From contig CAMNTQ010000003.1 of assembly GCA_946558695.1 (NCBI GenBank), positions 1-64,000 of the forward strand: a DNA stretch of 64,000 nt, in the 5' to 3' direction. The position numbers were made by a program, and so were the translations under genes. Positions 55,845 to 64,000 of the stretch are shown here, one piece after another. This DNA comes from an uncultured Lachnospiraceae bacterium (GTDB taxonomy: Bacteria > Bacillota > Clostridia > Lachnospirales > Lachnospiraceae). The notes beneath the pieces were generated by a model, which saw only the letters and a list, made by a program, of their open reading frames with translations, did no database searches and was not told the DNA's origin. How positions within the stretch are numbered: the first letter of the stretch is position 1; every line of letters starts with the position of its first letter.

Positions 55845-56993
55845 CTATCGCCCGAAAACTGCCGCCGCCTCCTGCATATTTTTTATAATAGATACTTCAA
55901 AGGGACATCTTGTCTCACATGCGCCGCACTGGATACACTCGCCCGCATGGTGCTCAAGAACATGATAATGTTCTCTTACTGTCTCCGGCACTTCACCCTG
56001 AGCCTTCGTTAGATTCAAAAATTTTGTAACGGATGCCACATCAATTTTCTTCGGACACGGCGCGCAATGACTGCAGTACATACAGTGACCCTTCCAGCTT
56101 ATATTAGGAAACGAAGCAAATGCAGGCGCATAATCCTTTTCCTCGTCCGGCGCTTCCTCGTAAGCGATATCTGCCTGAAGCTGTTCGACTGTACGCGCTC
56201 CCGAAAGAACCGTCGCCACAGCGGGGCGGGTGAGCGCATAGTGAAGACACTGATTGGCCGTCAATGCTTTTCCGGCAGGGGACATGGTCTCATCCAGAAG
56301 ATCTCCGCCGCCGAATGCCTTCATAACTGTAATTCCTACGCCAAGGCGCTGACAGGCTTCATATAACTCCTGACGTTCCGGATCCATATTCACCAGATGC
56401 GCCGCATAATTCTCATCTCTCCACAAGTCCTCCACATCCTCGCTTGCAGGCTGGAGATCATAACATGGGTTCACACTGAACATGAGCACCTCTATGTATC
56501 CGCTCTCTATCGCTTCCTTCGCAACTTTTGGATTATGGCTGCTTAGTCCGATATGATGGATTCTTCCCGCTTCTTTTAACTCCTTTACATAGGAAAGAAC
56601 CGGACCGTCAGCGATATTTTTCCAGTCCTCCATAGAATCCACATAATGAATCATGCCCACGTCAATGTACTTCGTATTCAGAAGAGACATCATCTCCTCG
56701 AATCCCGCTTTTACTTCCTTGATATCTCTGGAGCGCTTATACTGTCCGTCCTTCCAGACTGAACAGATATGAGACTGTATGATGAACTTTTCCCTTCGTC
56801 CCTCCAAAGCCTTGCCAATACTTTTTCTCACCTTTGGATCCGGCGTATACAGATCAAAATAATTCACACCGCTTTCTTCCGCCAGATCTAAGAATCGCTT
56901 TGCGTTCCTAAATTCATCTCCCGCAAAGCTTTCGCATCCTATCCCAATTTCACTTACCTTAATACCCGTGCTGCCCAATTCGCGATACTTCAC
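55845..56993 (-). CDS. aldo/keto reductase with C-terminal 4Fe-4S ferredoxin domain
   Basis: Protein of 382 residues. The AKR barrel (KYRELGSTGIKVSEIGIGCE, catalytic Tyr in VNYFDLYTPD region) is followed by two Cys clusters, CMYCSHCAPCPKK and CIQCGACETRCPFEV, that would hold iron-sulfur centres. Substrate unknown. Start: GTG at 56993 is nine bases after AAGGAG and gives the usual family N-terminus; the ATG at 57011 has no upstream site and the ATG at 57002 abuts the AAGGAG. Confidence 0.85.
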   Translation of the reverse strand: MKYRELGSTGIKVSEIGIGCESFAGDEFRNAKRFLDLAEESGVNYFDLYTPDPKVRKSIGKALEGRREKFIIQSHICSVWKDGQYKRSRDIKEVKAGFEEMMSLLNTKYIDVGMIHYVDSMEDWKNIADGPVLSYVKELKEAGRIHHIGLSSHNPKVAKEAIESGYIEVLMFSVNPCYDLQPASEDVEDLWRDENYAAHLVNMDPERQELYEACQRLGVGITVMKAFGGGDLLDETMSPAGKALTANQCLHYALTRPAVATVLSGARTVEQLQADIAYEEAPDEEKDYAPAFASFPNISWKGHCMYCSHCAPCPKKIDVASVTKFLNLTKAQGEVPETVREHYHVLEHHAGECIQCGACETRCPFEVSIIKNMQEAAAVFGR

Positions 56994-57110
56994 CTGATTC
57001 ATCTCCTTCATTCAATTCATTTCAATTATACACATTCTACTGCATCCCTATAATAAATGCAAACAATAATATATCAGAAAAAGCGGTATATAAAATTCAC
57101 TTTTTCTTTC

Positions 57111-57148
57111 AAAAAGGATGATTCCCATTTCACAAATGGAATCATCCT
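57111..57148 (-). terminator. terminator of the TPR remnant
   Basis: AGGATGATTCC and GGAATCATCCT arms pair around a short loop, followed on the minus strand by CCTTTTTG. Confidence 0.8.
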
Positions 57149-57166
57149 CATTCATTTACTCATTTT

Positions 57167-57833
57167 CTATTTTTCATACTGTGATACTGTTGTCATCTTC
57201 AAATATATCCGGCAGTTCTGATGATTATAATCATATATTAATGCCTGTTGAAACTGTCTGGCTGCTTCATCCATATCACCCAACCCCAAATTCGCAAGCC
57301 CCATCAGATAATGGCAGTGCGCTTTATTCTTTTTATCCATATCATCTTCAAAAATCAGGAAATCTGGTAATGATACTGCAAAGAAATCATTTTCTGTTTT
57401 ATCATATAAATGTCTTTCTCCATAATCCATCAATTTGTTAAAGCATGCAAAAGCCGCTTTCTTATTTCCGCTTTCCAAATACGCAAGCCCTTTATAAAGA
57501 ATCATGTCTGCAGGCTGATCATAATAATACATAACGCCAGCCGGCTCATTCTCCCCTGCCTCAGCTTTTTCAAAATATATTTTTGCTTTTTCCTCTTTCC
57601 CAAGCTTCTTATTTACAATTCCAAGATAATAATAAATATGGTTATCCTTCGTGCCCTCTAACCATCCTTCACCAAGATTTAAAGGGTACTCCAGCGCTTT
57701 TTTCAATAGTTTTTCTGCTTTTTCCGGCATGGATTCTGCGAGTGCAGTCTTTGCCATTTCAACAAGTGCAGTCTTATATTGACCTGAAATTCTTCCTTCT
57801 GCGCCTTCCCACGGGCGGAAGATATAATAGAAA
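57167..57833 (-). pseudogene. 3' remnant of a DUF5107/TPR protein gene
   Basis: The frame encodes the C-terminal end of a large tetratricopeptide protein of the DUF5107 family: RPWEGAEGRISGQYKTALVE, YPLNLGEGWLEGTKDNHIYY, QPADMILYKGLAYL, FAVSLPDFLIFEDD and HCHYLMGLANLGLGD. Full members are about 1,000 residues. The first ATG (57757) falls in the middle of the conserved region, and homology runs in frame without a start to about 57833, where the divergent phosphodiesterase gene begins. So the 5' part has been lost and this is a remnant. The family likeness is recalled, not searched. Confidence 0.7.
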
Positions 57834-57875
57834 AAAACACAAAAATGTGTTAATGTAAAAAACAGGAGGTGGATT

Positions 57876-58562
57876 ATGCATAAGATTGGGATAATATCCG
57901 ATACTCATGGTATGCTGCGCCCGGAAGTATCCGAAATATTAAAGAACTGTGAACTAATACTGCATAGCGGCGATATTAATAATCAGGAAATATTAGACGC
58001 TCTGAGTCAGATTGCTCCTATCCACGCAGTCCGCGGCAATAACGATAAAAAATGGGCAAATTTCCTGCCCGAATCACTGACCTTAAATATCTGCAATATA
58101 CCCGTCTTTGTGACACACAACAAGAATTTCATTCCAAAAGACCTGACGGGAATTAAGCTTGTTGTCTATGGACATTCTCATAAGTATGAAGAACGGATAT
58201 CCGACGGAATCTTTTACTTGAATCCCGGAAGCTGCGGACCAAAGAGATTCCGTCAGGATATCACATTGGCAATTCTGTATATAAACGATGATATGACTTT
58301 TAAAATCGAAAAGGTCTTAATCAGTACTTCAAAAAATAAGAACACAGAAAAGGCTCGTGAAAAAACGGAAGATGAAAAGATAACAGCCAATATAGCATCT
58401 ATGCTTCCCACAATCATGCGGGAAATCGATGCCGGCAAAACCGTAGAGCAGATTGCCGCAAAGCACCGCATCTCCATGGAATTATCAGATCAGATTAACC
58501 GGATGTACCTGACGCACCCCGGAGTTGACGTTGAGGGAATCTTAAGAAGACTGGGACTTTAA
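57876..58562 (+). CDS. YfcE/MJ0936-type phosphodiesterase with C-terminal extension
   Basis: Metallophosphoesterase of 228 residues. Metal motifs: SDTHG (8-12), HSGDI, GNND, THNK and GHSHKY, with NPGSC. Related enzymes cleave phosphodiesters such as bis-pNPP or cyclic nucleotides. The last 75 residues are not in the usual YfcE (about 160 residues): a charged linker (SKNKNTEKAREKTEDEK) and a helical part (MREIDAGKTVEQIAAKHRIS) that looks like a helix-turn-helix. AGGAGG is six bases upstream. Confidence 0.85.
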   Translation: MHKIGIISDTHGMLRPEVSEILKNCELILHSGDINNQEILDALSQIAPIHAVRGNNDKKWANFLPESLTLNICNIPVFVTHNKNFIPKDLTGIKLVVYGHSHKYEERISDGIFYLNPGSCGPKRFRQDITLAILYINDDMTFKIEKVLISTSKNKNTEKAREKTEDEKITANIASMLPTIMREIDAGKTVEQIAAKHRISMELSDQINRMYLTHPGVDVEGILRRLGL

Positions 58563-58612
58563 AATATACTCCACTAAATCTTTGCCCAAACTTAAGCACT
58601 TCTTAGGCTTTC

Positions 58613-58795
58613 TTAATTCAAGGCAAAATCCTGACGTACTTCCATCAGTGCGTACCCCAACAGATTCTGTCCCTTCCACGCGCTCAGGTCGAATCTGCGC
58701 ACGTCTTTCACCGTATTGGTTCGGGTAATCAGTGAAATCTCTTTCCCACAAACCTCCAGATTATCATCACTGACATATGCCATATCGCCTATCAC
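58613..58795 (-). pseudogene. NADAR-domain 3' remnant
   Basis: A frame of 60 residues ends RRFDLSAWKGQNLLGYALME then VRQDF, the conserved C-terminal signature of NADAR (YbiA-like) proteins, which remove ADP-ribose from nucleobases or act in NAD chemistry. The first half (MIGDMAYVSDDNLEVCGKEI) does not match that family, and the rest of the domain is absent. It occupies the 340-base gap between the phosphodiesterase and xylulokinase genes, which otherwise holds only the kinase terminator. Confidence 0.5.
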
Positions 58796-58855
58796 TTCTG
58801 TTACTTTTATTCCATTTTTCTACGCTTTTTCTATTAATTTCGGTAATTCCTGACC

Positions 58856-58896
58856 AGAAAAGGCATTTTCCTGAATTCCACTCAAGAAAATGCCTT
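58856..58896 (-). terminator. terminator of the xylulokinase gene
   Basis: AAGGCATTTTC (58860-58870) pairs with GAAAATGCCTT (58886-58896); on the minus strand TTTTC follows. Eight bases after the xylB stop. Confidence 0.8.
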
Positions 58897-58903
58897 AAAG
58901 TTC

Positions 58904-60361
58904 TTAAAACAACTCTTTCACCGCCGGATAGATCTTCCGAAACTTCTGGTACTTCTCCTCATACTTCGCTACCAGCTCTTCCTCCGGTTCTACCGTATCC
59001 ACTACTTTCACCAGCTTCCCTGCAATCGTCTCTACATCCGGATATTCCCCGCAACCTACCGCCGCCAGCATCGCGCCGCCAAGAGCAGGTCCTTCCTCGC
59101 TCTCGATGACATCCACCTTCAGGTTCATGATATTGGCGATCATTTTCTTCCACAGCGGGCTTTTCGCTCCGCCGCCGCAGATTTTTGTCCGCTCTATCTT
59201 TATGCCAAGGCTCTTCGCTACCTCAAGGGAATCACGAAGCGCGAAAGCAACACCCTCTAAAACAGCCTGTGTCATATCCTCTCTTGCAGTGTCCATGGAC
59301 ATGCCGATAAACATCGCCCTTGCATCCGGATTGTTATGCGGAGAACGTTCTCCCATCAGATAGGGCAGATAGAATACATTGTTCTCGCCAAGTTTTTGAA
59401 TTCCAGCCTGCTCCGCTCCGAAATCCTTTGTCTTTAATATCTCTTCGCTCCACCACTTATTACAGGATGCCGCGCTCAGCATACATCCCATCAGATGGTA
59501 GCTTCCGTCCGCATGAGCGAAAGAATGTAGCGCATTATTTTCATCCACCCCAAAGCTCTTGCTGGAGATAAATATGGTTCCCGATGTTCCGAGGGAGATG
59601 TTGCACATGCCATCGCCCACCGTTCCGGTTCCCACTGCTGCCGCGGCGTTATCCCCGGCTCCTGCTATCACTTTTACGTCCTCGCGTAACCCTAACTCTG
59701 ACGCAATGTCCGATTTCAATGTACCTACTGCTTCATAGCTCTCATAGAGTTTTGGAAGCTGTTCCTCGTTAATCCCGCAGATATCCATCATTTCCTTGGA
59801 CCAGCAGCGGTTTTTCACATCCATCAAAAGCATTCCCGATGCATCCGATACGTCTGTGCAGAAGGAACCTGACAATTTGTATGCCAAGAAATCCTTCGGC
59901 AGCATAATTTTACAGATCTTTGCGAAATTTTCCGGCTCATGCTTTTTCATCCACAGAATCTTCGGTGCAGTAAATCCTGCAAATGCGATATTTGCCGTAT
60001 ATTCGGAAAGCTTATCCCTTCCGATCACTTCGTTCAGATAATCTGTTTCTTCTCCGGTTCGTCCGTCGTTCCAGAGAATCGCCGGACGAATCACTGCGTC
60101 CTTGCCGTCTAATGCAACCAGCCCGTGCATCTGTCCTCCGAAGCTGATTCCGGCAACCTTTTCCTTATCACACTCTGCAGTCAGTTCTTTTATCCCTTCC
60201 ATGGACTGGTAAAACCAGTCCTCTGGATTCTGTTCTGACCAGCCCGGATGCGGAAAGAACAGCGGATACTCCTTTGACACGATCTTTTGGATCTTTCCCT
60301 TTTCGTCCATAAGCAGGAGTTTTACCGCAGAAGTCCCTAAATCTACTCCTATATATAACAT
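58904..60361 (-). CDS. xylB: xylulokinase-type FGGY sugar kinase
   Basis: Kinase of 485 residues with GVDLGTSAVKLLLMD, GQMHGLVALD, SDASGMLLMD, GAGDNAAAAVGTGTVGDG, LMGERSPHNNP and the C-terminal GGGAKSPLWKKMIANI. It matches D-xylulokinase (XylB). The neighbouring isomerase is not xylose isomerase but a fucose/arabinose-isomerase-like protein, so the kinase may act on another pentulose such as D-ribulose or L-xylulose (inference). Start: the second of two ATG codons, six bases after AGGAG. It follows the isomerase gene by 75 bases. Confidence 0.87.
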   Translation of the reverse strand: MLYIGVDLGTSAVKLLLMDEKGKIQKIVSKEYPLFFPHPGWSEQNPEDWFYQSMEGIKELTAECDKEKVAGISFGGQMHGLVALDGKDAVIRPAILWNDGRTGEETDYLNEVIGRDKLSEYTANIAFAGFTAPKILWMKKHEPENFAKICKIMLPKDFLAYKLSGSFCTDVSDASGMLLMDVKNRCWSKEMMDICGINEEQLPKLYESYEAVGTLKSDIASELGLREDVKVIAGAGDNAAAAVGTGTVGDGMCNISLGTSGTIFISSKSFGVDENNALHSFAHADGSYHLMGCMLSAASCNKWWSEEILKTKDFGAEQAGIQKLGENNVFYLPYLMGERSPHNNPDARAMFIGMSMDTAREDMTQAVLEGVAFALRDSLEVAKSLGIKIERTKICGGGAKSPLWKKMIANIMNLKVDVIESEEGPALGGAMLAAVGCGEYPDVETIAGKLVKVVDTVEPEEELVAKYEEKYQKFRKIYPAVKELF

Positions 60362-60436
60362 CATATTCTCCTTAAATCTGTCTGACAATGCACTGATATG
60401 TCATGATATTCATCATACCCGCATTTTCGACTTTTA

Positions 60437-61921
60437 TTATCCCCATGGATTCTCTGTCGGGTATCTCACACCCGCCGGCTGGTTATATCCTATCTCTTCT
60501 ACCGGAACGCCGATATACTTAAATACCTCAAACAAAGCTTTTCCAAAATGTCCGAAGGCAACTGCGCCGTGGTGCGGATAACCTCCTTCAATCAGTACGT
60601 GACGGTAGAATCTTCCCATCTCAGGAATTGCAAATATGCCGACAGAACCAAAGGACTTCGTAGCCACAGGAAGCACCTCGCCGTGAGCGATATAAGCACG
60701 GAGAATATTGTCTGCGGTGCTCTGTAAACGGTAAAAAGTAATGTCGCCGGGAACAATGTCTCCCTCCAATGTTCCCTGTGTTACTTCCTCCGGCAAAGTA
60801 CGGGCCATGATCATCTGGTATTTCATCTCGCAGAAGGAAAGCTTCTTAGAGGCTGTATTTCCGCAGTGAAATCCCATAAAGGTATCTTTATGCGCATAAT
60901 TATACTTATCCTTAATTTCGCTTTCATACATATCTTTCGGCACCGTATTATTAATATCAAGAAGTGTCACGGCATCTTCGCTGACTACTGTTCCGATGAA
61001 CTCGCTCAGCGCACCGTAGATATCCACTTCGCAGGAAACCGGAATCCCCTGCGCAGTCAGGCGGCTATTTACATAGCATGGTACGAAACCGAACTGCGTC
61101 TGGAATGCCGGCCAGCACTTTCCGGCAATCGCCACGTATTTGCGGTATCCTCTATGATCCTCAATCCAGTCCTTAAGCGTCAGCTCATACTGGGCAAGCT
61201 TGCTTAAAATCTCCGGCTTCTTATTACCTGCGCCAAGCTCTTCTTCCATTTCTTTGACAACTGCAGGAATTCTTTCATCGCCTTCATGTTTATGAAAAGC
61301 TTCAAAAAGATCAAGCTCTGAATTCTCCTCAATCTCCACGCCAATATTGTAAAGCTGCTTGATCGGCGCATTGCATGCAAGGAAATTAAGCGGTCTCGGT
61401 CCGAAGCTTATGATCTTTAAATTGTTAAGTCCTTCAACCGCTCTTGCGATCGGAAGAAATTCATGGATCATATCCGCACATTCTTCTGCATCGCCTACCG
61501 GATACTCTGGAATATAGGCTTTGATATTCCTGAGCTTTAAATTATAACTCGCATTCAGCATTCCGCAGTAAGCATCGCCTCTGCCCTGCACCAGATTGTC
61601 TCCCGTCTCTTCTGCTGCCGCGATAAACATCTTCGGCCCGTCAAAATGCTTTGCAAGCAGCGTCTCTGAAATCTCCGGTCCAAAGTTTCCAAGATATACA
61701 ACAAGTGCGTTACATCCTGCTTTCTTCACATCCTCCAATGCCTGTACCATATGAATCTCACTCTCCACGATGCAGATCGGACATTCATAGATTCCCTCTG
61801 CGCCGTATTTGTCCGTATAAGCTTTCATCAGATTCTTTCTCCGGTTTACAGACAGACTCTCCGGAAAACAGTCACGGCTGACTGCTACTACTCCAATTTT
61901 TACTTCTGGCATGTTACTCAT
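60437..61921 (-). CDS. L-fucose/L-arabinose isomerase-family sugar isomerase
   Basis: Protein of 494 residues with fucose-isomerase-like N-terminus (KIGVVAVSRDCFPESLSVNR), the metal-site region CEVDIYGALSEF, DTFMGFHCGNT, TFYRLQSTADN and GYPHHGAVAFGHFGKALFEV. It would interconvert an aldose and ketose for the kinase downstream. Substrate is open: D-arabinose, L-fucose or a related pentose. AAGGAGG lies upstream of the ATG. The DUF4867 gene is 14 bases upstream. Confidence 0.82.
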   Translation of the reverse strand: MSNMPEVKIGVVAVSRDCFPESLSVNRRKNLMKAYTDKYGAEGIYECPICIVESEIHMVQALEDVKKAGCNALVVYLGNFGPEISETLLAKHFDGPKMFIAAAEETGDNLVQGRGDAYCGMLNASYNLKLRNIKAYIPEYPVGDAEECADMIHEFLPIARAVEGLNNLKIISFGPRPLNFLACNAPIKQLYNIGVEIEENSELDLFEAFHKHEGDERIPAVVKEMEEELGAGNKKPEILSKLAQYELTLKDWIEDHRGYRKYVAIAGKCWPAFQTQFGFVPCYVNSRLTAQGIPVSCEVDIYGALSEFIGTVVSEDAVTLLDINNTVPKDMYESEIKDKYNYAHKDTFMGFHCGNTASKKLSFCEMKYQMIMARTLPEEVTQGTLEGDIVPGDITFYRLQSTADNILRAYIAHGEVLPVATKSFGSVGIFAIPEMGRFYRHVLIEGGYPHHGAVAFGHFGKALFEVFKYIGVPVEEIGYNQPAGVRYPTENPWG

Positions 61922-61935
61922 AATGAAACTCCTCC

Positions 61936-62550
61936 TTATAATGTAATGTTTTTACCTTTAAGCCCGCAGAACGCTCCCTCTATCTTCGCATCCTCATGGG
62001 CGATCAGCCATTTGTTTTTCGCTGTCATCAGTTTCTCTTCCCCGTTATCATACGTGTCAAAATCAAGCTCATGATTGGTCCCCTCCGGCAGCACGATCAC
62101 GCAGCGGAATCCATCTTCTGATGCCTGACACGGCGCATAGTGGAGTGTCGTAGCGTAAAGCTCTACCGCCGTTCCCGCCGGGACAAAAAATCCTTCTACA
62201 TTTTCCGTATCATACATATAATCCTCGCTGATATCCTGCTGTTTTCCCAGAAGGAGAATCAGATCGCTGGCCGCAATATCTACTTCTGATGAACGGTGGT
62301 ACTCCAATGCGTTCAATGTCTGATTGTGTCCGTTGCAGTATCCGATCTGAATCGGAAGACCGCCGTAAGCGCTTTTCTTTAGCTGATCCGCCACAGCTGC
62401 CGACTCCAAAGCCGCAAATCCCGGCACATAGACCACGTCCTCCGGGCACGGCGTACTCTTCATCGTCTCTAAAAGTTCTGAGAAGTCATATCCCTTAAGG
62501 ACTTTTCCGTATGCGGAAAATGAATCATCTGTAACTTTCTTAATCTCCAT
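61936..62550 (-). CDS. DUF4867 family protein
   Basis: Cupin-like protein of 204 residues. Segments are IGYCNGHNQTLNALEYHRSS, a probable metal or sugar site, LILLLGKQQDI, GFFVPAGTAVELYATTLHYA and VIVLPEGTNH. DUF4867 proteins accompany this isomerase/kinase pair in Clostridia and may be a mutarotase or second isomerase; that role is inference. Start: ATG at 62550 is six bases after AGGAGG. First gene of the operon. Confidence 0.75.
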   Translation of the reverse strand: MEIKKVTDDSFSAYGKVLKGYDFSELLETMKSTPCPEDVVYVPGFAALESAAVADQLKKSAYGGLPIQIGYCNGHNQTLNALEYHRSSEVDIAASDLILLLGKQQDISEDYMYDTENVEGFFVPAGTAVELYATTLHYAPCQASEDGFRCVIVLPEGTNHELDFDTYDNGEEKLMTAKNKWLIAHEDAKIEGAFCGLKGKNITL

Positions 62551-62580
62551 AGTCATCCTCCTTTATGATATGTATATTTA

Positions 62581-62708
62581 TTTCCGCGAAACAACGAGCC
62601 AAGCAGCCATGCTTGCATGGATATTTGGCGACTGCCGCGAGGGTCAAATGCCCCGTAGCTTGCTGCGGGGTATTTGACTGACATTGTCTTGCTTCGGCAG
62701 ACGGCACT
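62581..62708. repeat. palindromic element between the isomerase operon and GH3 gene
   Basis: It contains GCCAAGCAGCCATG with a hairpin CCATG/CATGG (62607-62620) ending TTGGC, and a 17-base stem (62643-62659 with 62662-62678, 15 matches) flanked by GCCGCGA and CGGCAG. No frame is coding. It has the look of a dispersed palindromic repeat. I recall similar elements in Lachnospiraceae, but its copy number was not checked. Confidence 0.55.
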
Positions 62709-62724
62709 CCCTATATATGCCAAA

Positions 62725-62765
62725 GTCCCGAAAACTGATAGATATATCATATCAGTTTCCGGGAC
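62725..62765 (-). terminator. probable terminator of the GH3 gene
   Basis: GTCCCG-AAAACTGAT and ATCAGTTT-CGGGAC form a long stem; the minus strand ends GGGACTTTGG, a weak T run. Confidence 0.5.
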
Positions 62766-62812
62766 AGAATGCGTTCAAAAATTTATGAAGTTTGTAGTAT
62801 TTTTTTGACATT

Positions 62813-64000
62813 TTACTCCATACATCTAAGCATCACCTTCAGAAGATTGCATGTACAGAATTGAAGATCGCCAAGTGTAATAATCTCTCCGCTTTTGACT
62901 CCGTTTATAATATCATTGATATTCTCGATACATCCCGGCATCTGCAGATCATTTCCGGCCTTAATGCACCACTCGCTTGACGACCACGGATACTTCTCGG
63001 ATGTAAGTCCCATATAGCTTGTATCCTGAGAAGTACACCAGTCTGTCATGATCATGCCCTCAAACCCCCACTCATCCCTTGCCACTGCTTGTAAAAGGTC
63101 ATAATTGTTGGCCGTGTGGATTCCGTTGATCAGATTGTAAGAGGTCATGACCGCGTAAGGCTGAGACTCCTTCACCGCAATCTCAAAACCTTTCAGATAG
63201 ATTTCCCGAAGCGCCCTCTCGCTGATATGAGCATTCGTAAACATCCGGTTATCTTCCTGATTATTTGCCGCAAAATGCTTGATCGTCGTCCCCTGGCCGC
63301 CGCAGGACTGCACGCCTTTTGTATCTGCGGCGGCACATTTTCCTGAAATCAGCGGATCTTCGGAATAGTATTCAAAATTTCTTCCGCACAAAGGATTTCT
63401 GTGAATATTCATTCCCGGGGCAAGCCACAGATGAATACCATACTGCTTCATCTCTTTCCCCACGATCTCACCCATTCTCTCAATCAGATCCATATCCCAT
63501 GACTGCGCTAGTGTCGTTGCAATCGGAATTGCAGTACAATACTGATAATGGTCTGTCGCCGTTTCCGGAGTGTCCTCTGGAAACGGCATACGGTTCATAC
63601 CAAACACCTCGCCGCCTGGCAGGACTTTTCCATCCTCCGCCGTCTTAAAATGAGGCTGGAGCCTTAATCCCGCCGGTCCGTCTGCAAGAATCAACGGAAA
63701 GATTCCTCTGTCCTCAAGAAGCACGGAACTAGTCTCTCCCGCTGCTCCCGGCACAAGATTAGCCGCATTTCCTACAACCTGCGTTCCATTCTCCGCACGC
63801 CTCTCGATGCCGACCGTAAGCTCTGCCATCTCCTCTGCGGTAAGCTGCGCAGCCAGCTCTTCTATCGTGGCATTGCCGTCTTTGACATCACGAAGCGTCA
63901 GGACTTTTTGCGGATTTCTGTCTTCCAGAATCGGACGCGCTTTATAATTTTTGTCACACTTTTCAGTATCGGTCAGACGGTTTGTAAGCTGACTTGTAAT
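62813..64000 (-). CDS. GH3 glycoside hydrolase, catalytic domain (5' end outside window)
   Basis: 395 codons of a glycosidase stay open to the window edge. Seen are ADGPAGLRLQ, the (R/K)H-type HLWLAPGMNIHRNPLCGRNFE, TIKHFAANNQEDNR and the nucleophile in GFEGMIMTDW (Asp). The barrel is at the C-terminal end of the protein, not the N-terminal. It is preceded by DVKDGNATIEELAAQLTAEE and at least 50 more residues of another domain. That is the permuted GH3 order known in rumen and gut Clostridia. Likely beta-glucosidase or beta-xylosidase; substrate not resolved. Its closing residues (FCTCNLLKVMLR) are hydrophobic and basic. Confidence 0.85.
   Translation of the reverse strand: MTSQLTNRLTDTEKCDKNYKARPILEDRNPQKVLTLRDVKDGNATIEELAAQLTAEEMAELTVGIERRAENGTQVVGNAANLVPGAAGETSSVLLEDRGIFPLILADGPAGLRLQPHFKTAEDGKVLPGGEVFGMNRMPFPEDTPETATDHYQYCTAIPIATTLAQSWDMDLIERMGEIVGKEMKQYGIHLWLAPGMNIHRNPLCGRNFEYYSEDPLISGKCAAADTKGVQSCGGQGTTIKHFAANNQEDNRMFTNAHISERALREIYLKGFEIAVKESQPYAVMTSYNLINGIHTANNYDLLQAVARDEWGFEGMIMTDWCTSQDTSYMGLTSEKYPWSSSEWCIKAGNDLQMPGCIENINDIINGVKSGEIITLGDLQFCTCNLLKVMLRCME

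Overview
The window looks like chromosomal DNA from a low-to-moderate GC Firmicute of the family Lachnospiraceae (Clostridium cluster XIVa type). The grounds are strong AGGAGG ribosome-binding sites throughout, the tig-clpP-clpX-lon-ysxC and secA-prfB-hom-apgM-lysC gene orders, a class III fructose-bisphosphatase, a DUF4867/sugar-isomerase operon, and many small conserved Clostridia-type genes. I do not assign a genus. No rRNA, tRNA, CRISPR array, prophage or intact insertion sequence was seen.

Layout. 1-2.1 kb: the 5' part of a DUF4180 gene and a potassium channel fused to RCK-like and ryanodine-receptor-like (RyR) domains. 2.1-8.1 kb: a four-carbon sugar-acid (D-threonate/D-erythronate type) locus with a DeoR regulator, YcxB-like protein, KdgT-type permease, DUF1537 kinase and PdxA2 dehydrogenase, plus a divergent triosephosphate-isomerase paralogue. 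TTTCGTTT boxes fill its control region. 8.1-11.1 kb: small unknown genes and an AgrC/AgrA-like GHKL/LytTR pair. 11.2-14.5 kb: a secreted nuclease lipoprotein, a conserved unknown, RarA and a P-loop kinase. 14.5-18 kb: an acyl-activating module (adenylation enzyme, carrier protein, AlgI-type MBOAT) resembling dlt but lacking dltD.

18-26.9 kb: AI-2E family exporter, then ysxC, lon, clpX, clpP and tig (protein quality control), a lipoprotein and a DJ-1/PfpI protein. 27-34.9 kb: a CYTH protein, then the secA-prfB-hom-apgM-lysC run, in which prfB carries the programmed +1 frameshift and apgM probably supplies homoserine kinase activity. 34.9-42 kb: a nested palindromic element, a eukaryotic-type hisA, an Asn/Asp-rich lipoprotein, fbp, dapB, dapA, a two-OB-fold SSB-like protein and a secreted Cys/His-repeat protein.

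42-47 kb (plus strand): typA, a PAP2 phosphatase, a PsiE-like protein, hpf and an MNT/HEPN toxin-antitoxin pair. 47-53.3 kb: a secreted RCC1-plus-leucine-rich-repeat protein, an unknown gene, and the cobalamin genes cbiC, cobQ and a cobD-like aminotransferase. 53.5-58.9 kb is an accessory patch: an AT-rich orphan DNA methyltransferase with two catalytic motif sets, a ferredoxin-type aldo/keto reductase, a 5'-truncated DUF5107/TPR remnant, a phosphodiesterase and a NADAR-like remnant. 58.9-64 kb: a sugar operon (xylulokinase-type kinase, fucose/arabinose-isomerase-like enzyme, DUF4867 protein) next to a GH3 glycosidase that runs off the end, with a second palindromic element between.

The two most interesting items in my view are the secreted five-fold CxxxxC/HxH repeat protein at 41.3-41.9 kb and the tetrose-acid locus with its TIM paralogue altered at the phosphate-binding loop. 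All functions are read from sequence motifs and remembered family features; nothing was searched or computed against a database.
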